A DNA stretch of 10,070 nucleotides from Candidatus Woesearchaeota archaeon (GTDB lineage: Archaea > Nanobdellota > Nanobdellia > Woesearchaeales > JAGWAF01): the NCBI GenBank assembly GCA_016932755.1, contig JAFGCE010000019.1, positions 1 to 10,070 of the forward strand, written 5' to 3'. Positions 1 to 6,007 of this stretch are shown here, in pieces. The notes under the pieces were generated by a model. It was not told the DNA's origin and made no database searches. It worked only from the letters and a program-made list of their open reading frames with translations. A program made the translations under genes and the position numbers. Every line of letters starts with the position of its first letter. The first letter of the stretch is position 1.

Positions 1-1323
1 CCTTGAGCCAACATTTGTACCTACAACACAGGGGATTCCCAGCTCTCTGCTGATGATTGCTGAATGGCAGGTCCTTCCTCCCCTATCAGTCACTATTGCA
101 GAGGCTATTTTCATAATAGGCTCCCAGTCAGGGTCTGTCATATCTGTGACTAAGACTTCCCCTTTCCTGAAACTATGTATATCTTTTACATTAAGTATTA
201 TATTTGCCTTACCTACTCCAATCTTGCTTCCAACACTTGCCCCTTCGCATAGCAGCGGCCCTGTTTCCTTCAGGACATACTCTTCAACTTTGGTCATATC
301 CTTTTGGCTCTGGACAGTTTCCGGGCGCGCCTGGACAATGAAAAGCTCGCCTGTCAAGCCATCTTTTGCCCATTCCATATCCATTGGCTTTTTATAATGC
401 TGTTCTATGATAACTGCCCAATTTGCCAATTGCACTATCTCCTTATTGCTGACAGAAAACCTTTTCCGGTCTTTTTCTTCTACTACAATATTTATTACAG
501 GCTTTATTCCCCCTTTGTGATAAATCATCTTTATTGATTTCTCCCCGAGGCTCTTAGATATTATTGAATTATATCCCAGCTTTAATGTAGGCTTGTGGAC
601 ATAGAATTCATCAGGATTTACAGCTCCCTGGACAACATTCTCCCCTAGTCCATAAGCAGCTGTTATGAAAACAGCATCTCTGAACCCTGATTCAGTGTCA
701 ATTGAAAACATAACACCTGAAGAGGCAAGGTCAGACCTTACCATTTTCTGCACTCCAATGCTAAGGTAAACCTTGAAATGGTCAAATCCCTTGTCAGCCC
801 TGTAAGATATTGCCCTGTTTGTGAACAGTGAAGCAAAGCAGTTCTTGCACGCCTCTATCAGCTGGTGCTCTCCCTTGATATTAAGGTAAGTTTCCTGCTG
901 TCCTGCAAAGCTTGCTGTAGGCAGGTCTTCTGCAGTTGCAGAGCTTCTCACAGCAACATCTGTGTTTTTTCCGTACTGGACGCAGAGCTTGTGGTATGCA
1001 GCGATTACAGCAACCTTTAATTCTGATGGAAAGTGGCAGTTCCTTACTATCTCCCTGACTTTCCTTCCTCTTTCTGCTAGGTTCCTGACATCGTTGACAT
1101 TCAAATCAGAAAGAACTTTTTTTATATCATCCTCAACACCTGCTTTTTCAAGCAGGTATCTGTAAGCAGAAGCTGTTATTGTAAATCCATTTGGGATATT
1201 AACCCCCTTTTTGGTCAGATGCTGGTACATCTCTCCCAAAGAAGCGTTTTTTCCGCCAACCAGGCCAACATCATCTATCCCAATTTGGTCAAACCACAGA
1301 ATAAACTCTTTTGACTTATCCAA
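1..1323 (-). CDS. ppsA: Phosphoenolpyruvate synthase (pyruvate, water dikinase), C-terminus cut off by window edge
   Basis: Converts pyruvate, ATP and water to PEP, AMP and phosphate, the entry step of gluconeogenesis in the cytoplasm. The 441 visible codons show the N-terminal ATP-grasp-like PPDK_N domain: GLVGGKNASLGEM near residues 20-32, the AVRSSATAEDLP motif, and VQARPE closing the domain. The swivelling phosphohistidine domain follows, with GGRTCHSAIISRELGIP and the catalytic His at about residue 420 (E. coli H421). The PEP/pyruvate-binding TIM barrel lies beyond the edge. I chose TTG at 1323 because a GAGGTG lies 5 bases upstream and residues from there match the family N-terminus. 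The gene is divergent from the acidic coiled-coil gene and has its own TATA box. The family assignment is very secure; whether the C-terminus is intact cannot be seen. Confidence 0.95.
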   Translation of the reverse strand, partial: MDKSKEFILWFDQIGIDDVGLVGGKNASLGEMYQHLTKKGVNIPNGFTITASAYRYLLEKAGVEDDIKKVLSDLNVNDVRNLAERGRKVREIVRNCHFPSELKVAVIAAYHKLCVQYGKNTDVAVRSSATAEDLPTASFAGQQETYLNIKGEHQLIEACKNCFASLFTNRAISYRADKGFDHFKVYLSIGVQKMVRSDLASSGVMFSIDTESGFRDAVFITAAYGLGENVVQGAVNPDEFYVHKPTLKLGYNSIISKSLGEKSIKMIYHKGGIKPVINIVVEEKDRKRFSVSNKEIVQLANWAVIIEQHYKKPMDMEWAKDGLTGELFIVQARPETVQSQKDMTKVEEYVLKETGPLLCEGASVGSKIGVGKANIILNVKDIHSFRKGEVLVTDMTDPDWEPIMKIASAIVTDRGGRTCHSAIISRELGIPCVVGTNVGSR

Positions 1324-1328
1324 TCTAG

Positions 1329-1334
1329 CACCTC
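1329..1334 (-). promoter_or_regulatory. Shine-Dalgarno GAGGTG deciding the TTG start of ppsA
   Basis: On the minus strand GAGGTG is followed by 5 bases and then TTG. No ATG or GTG occurs in frame between the upstream stop and this TTG. Another in-frame TTG lies further upstream but would place this motif inside the coding region. Confidence 0.7.
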
Positions 1335-1358
1335 TTTTTATACTATTCTTTTGCAATA

Positions 1359-1370
1359 GGATATATAAAG
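1359..1370 (-). promoter_or_regulatory. TATA box of ppsA
   Basis: The minus strand reads CTTTATATATCC here. Its first T is 46 bases before the TTG start, so a transcript starting about 25-30 bases downstream would have a short leader of roughly 15-20 bases carrying the GAGGTG. The match to the archaeal TATA consensus is good. No transcript data support it. Confidence 0.6.
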
Positions 1371-1382
1371 TTTTTTATATTA
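1371..1382 (+). promoter_or_regulatory. Probable TATA box of the acidic coiled-coil gene
   Basis: TTTTTTATATTA lies about 55 bases before the ATG at 1426. It directly abuts the opposite-facing ppsA TATA box, so the two divergent genes appear to share one compact promoter region. A start near 1400 would leave a 20-25 base leader containing AGGTGA. This box is weaker than the ppsA one. Confidence 0.45.
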
Positions 1383-1425
1383 GTTCTATTTTTCACAGGT
1401 AATTATACTTATTAGGTGACAGTAT

Positions 1426-2241
1426 ATGGAAAACGAAGAAAACCAGGAACAAGCTGAAGAACAGCAGGCTGAAGAGTCGCAGGAAGAGCTTGCTCAGAAA
1501 GCAGAAGAGCTCAAAGAGCAGATTGAAGAGCAGAAAGAGGCTGTTGAGGAGATGGAAAGCTCTGCTGAAGAAGAGCCTGAAGAAGAGACTCCTGAATTGC
1601 TTGTTGAGAAAGCTGAACAGCTCAAGCACAAAATAGAGGAAGAGAAAGAGAAGATTGAAGAGCTTGAGGAAGAAAGAAAAGAAGAGCCTGGGGAAGAGGA
1701 AAAAGAAGAAGAAACACCTATCGCTGAAGAGCTCAAGGAAGAAACTGAGGAAAAGCTTGAAGAAGCAAAAGAAATTGAGGCTGAAGAAGAGCTGAAGCTT
1801 GAAGAGGAAAAAGAAGAGGAGCCTTCAGAAGAAGAAACACCTCTTGAAGAAGAGCCTGCTGAAGAGCTTCCTAAAGACATGGAAATACCAAAGCCGCCTC
1901 AAGGCATAAAAGAGTTTGAAAAAGAGTACAGGAAAGAAAAGGGCGAAGAGGAAGAAAAGCTTGAAGAGGAAGTAGGCGAACTTAAGGAGGAAGTTGAAGA
2001 AGAGAAGGAAGAGGTGGCAGAGCTGAAAAAAGAAAAGCCAAAAGAAGAAAAGCTTCCAAAAGAGCCTTCTGAGATTGAGAAAGCAAAGGCAAGGATGGAT
2101 GAGCTTGCCCCTAAAATAAGAATTCTAAAATGGGATGCTGAAAAAGGGCAGATTAACCCGGCAAAAAAGGTTCAGTATGAGAGAATGGTCAAGGAATATG
2201 CTGAACTTGAGAAAAAAGTGAAGGAACTAAACAAGAAATAA
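1426..2241 (+). CDS. Glutamate-rich, repeat-containing coiled-coil protein of unknown function
   Basis: A 271-residue protein, predicted cytoplasmic because there is no signal peptide or membrane segment. It is dominated by Glu and Lys, has no Cys, and has a single Trp near residue 236. Residues about 25-140 contain three degenerate copies of a module that starts like KAEELK, runs through an E/K heptad-like helix, and ends in an EEP...EETP proline hinge. A related fourth stretch lies near 185-214. The last 55-60 residues are different: balanced charge, with ILKWDAEKGQINP near 233-245 between helices, so this may be a small folded C-terminal domain. The start is ATG at 1426 with AGGTGA 6 bases upstream. 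The stop abuts the aldolase stop. No family is recognised. Searches will be confounded by composition. The Ser-rich antisense frame is a shadow. Confidence 0.85.
   Translation: MENEENQEQAEEQQAEESQEELAQKAEELKEQIEEQKEAVEEMESSAEEEPEEETPELLVEKAEQLKHKIEEEKEKIEELEEERKEEPGEEEKEEETPIAEELKEETEEKLEEAKEIEAEEELKLEEEKEEEPSEEETPLEEEPAEELPKDMEIPKPPQGIKEFEKEYRKEKGEEEEKLEEEVGELKEEVEEEKEEVAELKKEKPKEEKLPKEPSEIEKAKARMDELAPKIRILKWDAEKGQINPAKKVQYERMVKEYAELEKKVKELNKK
1498..1842 (+). repeat. Degenerate in-frame repeat, three modules of about 37-40 codons
   Basis: Copies lie at about 1498-1593, 1609-1719 and 1726-1842. Each begins with a KAEELK-like helix start, continues in a Glu/Lys helix, and ends with a Pro-containing EEP/EETP segment. 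The similarity is at protein level. The DNA is biased to GAA/GAG and AAG/AAA codons, so part of the likeness may be compositional. Confidence 0.5.
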
Positions 2242-2251
2242 TTATTTTTTT
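2242..2251 (+). terminator. Possible oligo-T terminator of the acidic protein gene
   Basis: A run of seven T at 2245-2251 directly follows the plus-strand stop codon. Archaeal RNA polymerase commonly terminates at such U-tracts. It lies inside the last codons of the convergent aldolase gene, so any terminator function overlaps coding sequence. Confidence 0.35.
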
Positions 2252-3033
2252 AATGATTTTAACGCTTCTTTTACTGATTTGTTTTCAATTATTATTTTCT
2301 TGAGAGCCTGCGATATCTTCAAAGGCTCAGGATGCTGCCATACATTTCTTCCTATTGCCATCCCTGTAGCGCCTGCATCAACAATTTCCTTTGCCTGCTG
2401 GAGAAGCTCATTTTCTGCCTCCTTGTGCCCTCCTGCGACAACAACCTTGCATTTTCCTGCTGCCTTGACAACCCATTTGAACCCTTCAAAATCATTATTG
2501 TATTTTATTTTGACAATATCTGCCCCAAGCTCAAGCCCAACTCTTGCTGAATAGGCAATTATTTCAGTTGTTGAGTCATTCGGGACAAAAGGGCCTCTCG
2601 GGTACATCCATGCAACAACAGGGATTCCGTGGTCATGGGCTTCTTCCGCAATTTTGCTGAACTCTTCAAATATCTGCGCCTCTCTCGGGCTTCCGACATA
2701 CACTGTATATCCGACAGCTTCAGCCCCAAGCTTTATAGCCCTTGAAACAGAGCAGGTCTGGGCTGAATACGGCTCAACTTTTGCTATGCTTGTCTTTCCA
2801 TTGAGCTTTAGGATTAATCTTACCTTGTCCCTGTAGTTTTGGTAATATTTTTCTGCCAGCCCGCGTTGAAAAACAAGCGCGTTATACCCTCCTTTTTCAG
2901 CAATGTCAAGTATATAGTTTGGGTCGATGTTTTTAAGGTTAAAGTCAGTCGGACCGTGCTCAAGCCCCTGGTCATAAGCTAGAATAAGGCTTCTGCCTCC
3001 GGTAAGCAGCCTGTACATTTTTGTCTTGAACAT
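2242..3033 (-). CDS. Class I fructose-1,6-bisphosphate aldolase, archaeal DhnA type
   Basis: Reversibly cleaves fructose 1,6-bisphosphate to dihydroxyacetone phosphate and glyceraldehyde 3-phosphate through a Lys Schiff base. The protein has 263 residues, normal for this TIM-barrel family. Visible motifs are AYDQGLEHGP (residues 19-28), EPYSAQT, WMYPRGP with Trp142 and Tyr144, ADIVKIKY with the probable Schiff-base Lys175, and VAGGHK plus AIGRNVWQ forming the phosphate site. These correspond to Trp144, Tyr146 and Lys177 of the Thermoproteus tenax enzyme. ATG at 3033 is preferred over the TTG at 3036 because GAGGTG sits 5 bases before the ATG but only 2 before the TTG. It follows the PfkB kinase by about 39 bases, suggesting co-transcription. 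A related aldolase (2-amino-3,7-dideoxy-D-threo-hept-6-ulosonate synthase) shares the fold, but central metabolism fits this context better. Confidence 0.9.
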   Translation of the reverse strand: MFKTKMYRLLTGGRSLILAYDQGLEHGPTDFNLKNIDPNYILDIAEKGGYNALVFQRGLAEKYYQNYRDKVRLILKLNGKTSIAKVEPYSAQTCSVSRAIKLGAEAVGYTVYVGSPREAQIFEEFSKIAEEAHDHGIPVVAWMYPRGPFVPNDSTTEIIAYSARVGLELGADIVKIKYNNDFEGFKWVVKAAGKCKVVVAGGHKEAENELLQQAKEIVDAGATGMAIGRNVWQHPEPLKISQALKKIIIENKSVKEALKSLKK

Positions 3034-3038
3034 CAATC

Positions 3039-3044
3039 CACCTC
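3039..3044 (-). promoter_or_regulatory. Shine-Dalgarno GAGGTG fixing the aldolase start
   Basis: The minus strand reads GAGGTG, five bases, then ATG (3033). The overlapping TTG one codon upstream would leave only two bases of spacing, so the ATG is the likelier start. Confidence 0.65.
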
Positions 3045-3072
3045 TTTTTCAATTAGTAATAAACTGTGAGTA

Positions 3073-4017
3073 TTAATAGTTTATCTTTTTCATAGCTTCT
3101 TTCCATGTGAGAAGCTTGTTCTTTGCTCCGAAATGTGTTATGACTGACTCAGCATTTGCCAGGCCGAGCTTCAAGGCAAACTTAATGTCATTTTTTTTTA
3201 TGATTCCTGCAAGGAATGCTGATGCAAATGAATCGCCTGCTCCTGTTGCTTCCACAACATTCACATTATGGGGTTTTATCGAATAAATCTCTTTTCCGTC
3301 ATAAGCATGGCACCCTTTTGCGCCTTCTGTTATAACTACAATCTCAGGCCCCATCAGGTAAATCTTTTTCAGCGCCTGCTTGATGTTTTTTGTCTTTGTC
3401 AAATAATATGACTCTTCATTGTTCATAACAATAAGGTTCGTGTTCCTCACTGCTTTTGAAATGTATTTTGCCCCTTTTTTTGCAAGGTATGAGCTTGGGT
3501 TGAATGCAACCTTAATCTTGTTCTTTCTTGCGTGCTCAACAAGCTTTTCCAGTGTCTTGAAGGATTTTCCTACCATGCTTGAGCAGTATATCCATCTTGT
3601 CTTCAGCCTTTGTTTTGGTATTTCATCCCATCCCAAATCATCATTGCTTCCTTTGTATGCAAGTATTGTCCTGTCATGGCCTTTCGCATCCAGTATGACT
3701 GAGAATCCTGTCCTCCCGCCTTTTTCTCTCTTTACAAGGCTTGTGTCAACATTTTCCTTTTTCATCTGGCTTAGTATCCTTTCAGAATTTGCTCCTGCGC
3801 CGGTCTTCCCAATCCAAGCAACTTTCAAGCCAAGCCTGCTCAGGCTTACTGCGCAGTTTGTCCCTCCTCCGCCAGTATCCATGTTCAGCTTTTCAACCAG
3901 AATCTTTGAGCCGAAGGGAACATGGACATACCCTTTCTTTGCATCATGGAAAAGCTTTTTTCCTGTATCAACAAACACATCTATTGTCCCGGAACCGACA
4001 GTTATGGCATCATACAT
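3073..4017 (-). CDS. PfkB-family (ribokinase-like) carbohydrate kinase
   Basis: Cytoplasmic ATP-dependent (possibly ADP-dependent) sugar or nucleoside kinase of 314 residues, normal for the family. Asp13 in the first strand-loop and TGGGGTNCAVSLSRLG (about 48-63) form the substrate side and PfkB signature 1. MNNEESYYLT lies mid-protein. EATGAGDSFASAF (about 256-268) is signature 2, with the catalytic base Asp262 and the anion hole. The substrate cannot be read from sequence. Because the next gene is an FBP aldolase, phosphofructokinase activity is a reasonable inference. Ribokinase, fructokinase and nucleoside kinase are alternatives. There is no Shine-Dalgarno before the ATG, and a TATA box sits 33 bases upstream, so the mRNA is probably leaderless. 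It heads a kinase-aldolase operon. Confidence 0.9.
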   Translation of the reverse strand: MYDAITVGSGTIDVFVDTGKKLFHDAKKGYVHVPFGSKILVEKLNMDTGGGGTNCAVSLSRLGLKVAWIGKTGAGANSERILSQMKKENVDTSLVKREKGGRTGFSVILDAKGHDRTILAYKGSNDDLGWDEIPKQRLKTRWIYCSSMVGKSFKTLEKLVEHARKNKIKVAFNPSSYLAKKGAKYISKAVRNTNLIVMNNEESYYLTKTKNIKQALKKIYLMGPEIVVITEGAKGCHAYDGKEIYSIKPHNVNVVEATGAGDSFASAFLAGIIKKNDIKFALKLGLANAESVITHFGAKNKLLTWKEAMKKINY

Positions 4018-4041
4018 CTTAAATTAATTCTTAATATTGTT

Positions 4042-4052
4042 GTTTATAAATG
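4042..4052 (-). promoter_or_regulatory. TATA box of the kinase-aldolase operon (leaderless)
   Basis: TTTATAAA on the minus strand begins 33 bases before the kinase ATG. With the usual archaeal TATA-to-start distance of about 25-30 bases, transcription would begin within a few bases of the ATG, which fits the absence of a Shine-Dalgarno. Confidence 0.65.
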
Positions 4053-4054
4053 TT

Positions 4055-4092
4055 TTCAAAATAAAAGAATAAGAAAAAAACAAAAAATAAAT
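4055..4092 (-). terminator. Oligo-T tract terminator of the small membrane protein gene
   Basis: Immediately after the stop codon the minus strand is a long T-rich stretch with runs of six and seven T, interrupted by a few other bases. This is the clearest intrinsic archaeal terminator in the window. It separates the small membrane protein unit from the kinase promoter directly downstream. Confidence 0.65.
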
Positions 4093-4422
4093 TTATTCTC
4101 CTGCTAGTGCATATATTGCCTTCAAAGCAACAACAAGTGCTGCTGGAGCAACGAATGCAACAAGATTCTTCAGGATGCCTAATACAATAGCTCCTGCTGA
4201 TGGTACTGCGCTAAGTCCGCCTGTTCCAACTGCCATCAAAGCGATGGTAGCAACCAAGAACTCTGTTGTCTCTTTAGCAGTTATATTCAGAAATCCTACT
4301 ATAAGTCCCAATACAATCAGCACCCATGGCAACCATGCTGCTGCCTGCAGTGATGGGATTAGTGCTGCTACAACTGCCAGCAATACACCAACAAGGAATG
4401 CATAATGGCCTTTCTTGTCCAT
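4093..4422 (-). CDS. Small multi-pass membrane protein, function unknown
   Basis: A 109-residue, very hydrophobic protein rich in Ala, Val and Leu. About four membrane segments are visible: roughly residues 7-28, 30-47, 54-74 and 78-106, with only short loops. The charged N-terminus MDKKGH probably faces the cytoplasm. The ATG at 4422 has a near-perfect GGAGGTG 7 bases upstream. There is a strong TATA box upstream and an oligo-T terminator downstream, so it looks like a single-gene, well-expressed unit. The second segment is followed by NITAKETTEF, the only substantially polar loop. I do not recognise a named family and see no catalytic motif. A structural or bilayer-associated role is possible but unsupported. 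Confidence 0.8.
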   Translation of the reverse strand: MDKKGHYAFLVGVLLAVVAALIPSLQAAAWLPWVLIVLGLIVGFLNITAKETTEFLVATIALMAVGTGGLSAVPSAGAIVLGILKNLVAFVAPAALVVALKAIYALAGE

Positions 4423-4429
4423 TTGCTTA

Positions 4430-4436
4430 CACCTCC
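4430..4436 (-). promoter_or_regulatory. Strong Shine-Dalgarno GGAGGTG of the small membrane protein
   Basis: This is the longest anti-16S match in the window, 7 bases from the ATG. Other led genes here carry six-base versions such as GAGGTG or AGGTGA. Confidence 0.7.
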
Positions 4437-4474
4437 ATTTTAGTTGGTTATTATTTAATTGAATTTCTGGAATG

Positions 4475-4487
4475 TTTATATATAAAT
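4475..4487 (-). promoter_or_regulatory. TATA box of the small membrane protein gene
   Basis: The minus strand has TTTATATATAAA starting 64 bases before the ATG. This predicts a leader of about 30-35 bases that contains GGAGGTG. It lies just beyond the nurA stop codon, so the gene can be expressed independently of the upstream operon. Confidence 0.65.
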
Positions 4488-4497
4488 GTTTCGCAAT

Positions 4498-5529
4498 TTA
4501 TGTTATATTATCCAGTATTGAATGGGCATCAACTGACTTGATGTATTCCATTATCCTGGCGCTGTCTTTTCCTGCTTTTGACATCAGCATAACCTTATAG
4601 TATTCAGCCTCATTGTTTGAGATGCGGGCAAACCTGTCAGCTTCTATCAGTCCGTAAGGATAGCCGAGGAAAACAGGGTCTTTTGCATTATTCTTCAGCA
4701 GGGCAAGAACTTTTCCAGCCTCATCCTTTTGTTTTTTGTAAATTTCAAACCTGAAAACATATTTTGACTTGGGGTGAAGCTTGACAAAGCAAATCTCTGC
4801 TTTATGTTTCTCATTATCAACTTCTGCAACACTCCTGTAAACCCAGGCTCCTTCAGGCGCAATTGAGGAGATAACAGCTGAAGCGCTGTCCCCTGTGTCT
4901 GTGAACAGCCTTGTTGTTTTTGAAATTCCGCATATTATTATGTTTTTTTCATCTGCTTTTGCATAAAGCTCATCCATAACCTCCTTTTCTCCTGTAACCG
5001 AAGCTTCCAAATCCCTGTCAAGGACAATAACATCCCCTTGCTCAAGCTCGTCAGCAAGTTTCAGCGCCTGCCTCAGCTCAGCAATCTTCCTGCAGGCAAG
5101 GACAACCTCAGACGCATTAACCCTGTGGCTTCCTTTTGCAAGCGTCCTGTCAAAAGCGCTTACTGAATTGAAATTCTCATTTTTCCCAAAGACATCAATA
5201 TCAAATACAAGGTCATCCCCCAAATTAGATGCAGATGCAAGCGCAAAAAACTCGTTTTTCCCTGTTTTTCTCTTTTTATTTTCTGAATATACTGCATAAT
5301 ACACCCTTAACAGCTGAAGGCTGAAGCTGGCAGCCTCAAGGATTGTGTTGTTCCCTCCATCAATAAAGGCAATTTTTGATTTTGGGGTGGAGTCAGGTAT
5401 CTTTCTGAAATTATCGCTGCTGAACTCAGCAGCACTATAGCTTTGGTCTGAAAACTGGACAAATCTTCCTGTTGCCTTCAGCTTTTCCCCTATCTTTTCA
5501 ACAACCTTTTCCACAATCTCTTTGTGCAT
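4498..5529 (-). CDS. nurA: NurA-family 5'-3' nuclease
   Basis: NurA is the nuclease partner of the HerA hexameric translocase and, with Mre11-Rad50, resects DNA ends for homologous recombination in archaea. The 343-residue protein shows KIAFIDGGNN with metal-binding Asp57, a central EVVLACRKIAELRQAL helix (Glu141), VIVLDRDLE with Asp171, and the family-typical C-terminal GYPYGLIEADRFARIS. ATG at 5529 is chosen because it starts one base after the stop of the upstream gene, which fits translational coupling. A TTG at 5547 would add six residues and overlap that gene. Neither start has a clear Shine-Dalgarno. It is the last gene of the cca-COG2426-nurA operon. HerA, its usual neighbour, is not in this window. 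The family call is confident; the start is less so. Confidence 0.85.
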   Translation of the reverse strand: MHKEIVEKVVEKIGEKLKATGRFVQFSDQSYSAAEFSSDNFRKIPDSTPKSKIAFIDGGNNTILEAASFSLQLLRVYYAVYSENKKRKTGKNEFFALASASNLGDDLVFDIDVFGKNENFNSVSAFDRTLAKGSHRVNASEVVLACRKIAELRQALKLADELEQGDVIVLDRDLEASVTGEKEVMDELYAKADEKNIIICGISKTTRLFTDTGDSASAVISSIAPEGAWVYRSVAEVDNEKHKAEICFVKLHPKSKYVFRFEIYKKQKDEAGKVLALLKNNAKDPVFLGYPYGLIEADRFARISNNEAEYYKVMLMSKAGKDSARIMEYIKSVDAHSILDNIT

Positions 5530-5530
5530 T

Positions 5531-6007
5531 TTAGATAATCTTGACAAATATGCCGAGACCGTTTACCCCCAAAAAAGTGACCAAAGTGACAATAGCTCCT
5601 GCTATCAAAACCCCTATAACAGCAGAAAGAATGAATTTTTTAAAGCTCAAGCCAAGCGCGTAAGAGGCAATAGCTGCAGAGTAAACCCCAGAGCCTGGCA
5701 GGGGAACGCCTATGAACAGCGCAACTCCAAGCCAGCCGTACTTTTCCACATACTTGTGGATTTTTTTCTGTGTTCTTTCAACATGCATGTGGTAAGCCTT
5801 CTCTACAGGCTTGAAATAAAAAAATAGATGGACAAATTTGTCCAGGAAAAGATAAACAACCGGCGCAAGCAGAATGTTTGTTATTATGCACACAAGAAAA
5901 ACAAATACTGCATCCATCTGCTTTACAATAATCCCGTAGGGTATGCTTGCCCTCAGCTCAAGAAAAGGCACAAGCGTAATCCAGACAAGCTCTACAATTT
6001 CCTGCAT
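5531..6007 (-). CDS. COG2426 small integral membrane protein (Sm_multidrug_ex family)
   Basis: A 158-residue membrane protein. PFLELRASIPYGI (residues 14-26) and GVPLPGSGVYSAAIASY (about 100-116) are the two conserved motifs of this family, annotated as putative small multidrug export. Both look like re-entrant loops of DedA-type proteins. Hydrophobic segments lie at about 5-27, 33-65, 91-118 and 125-155. A His/Lys-rich amphipathic linker sits at about 66-90. The transported substrate is unknown, and the export label rests on weak family evidence. The start codon ATG (6007) lies inside the end of cca, overlapping by 16 bases. The stop precedes the nurA ATG by one base, so all three genes are probably translated from one mRNA. 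Confidence 0.85.
   Translation of the reverse strand: MQEIVELVWITLVPFLELRASIPYGIIVKQMDAVFVFLVCIITNILLAPVVYLFLDKFVHLFFYFKPVEKAYHMHVERTQKKIHKYVEKYGWLGVALFIGVPLPGSGVYSAAIASYALGLSFKKFILSAVIGVLIAGAIVTLVTFLGVNGLGIFVKII

Noticed and set aside
1324..1425. Possible small RNA or tRNA in the ppsA upstream gap
   Set aside because: The 102 bases are accounted for by two divergent TATA boxes and two Shine-Dalgarno sites; no cloverleaf or stable stem is visible.
1494..1880. Long serine-rich open frame on the minus strand
   Set aside because: It is the exact antisense of the GAA/GAG-rich acidic gene; a Glu codon run reads as Ser/Phe codons on the other strand. It has no Shine-Dalgarno or promoter of its own.
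3419..4027. 202-codon open frame on the plus strand
   Set aside because: It is antisense to the PfkB kinase, whose signatures are unambiguous.
4498..5529. NurA as part of an antiviral defence cassette
   Set aside because: No HerA, SIR2 or other defence gene is in the window, and the operon partners are housekeeping genes.
5530..5547. TTG start six codons upstream for nurA
   Set aside because: It would overlap the COG2426 gene and has no Shine-Dalgarno; the ATG one base after that gene's stop is a better coupled start. It is not fully excluded.
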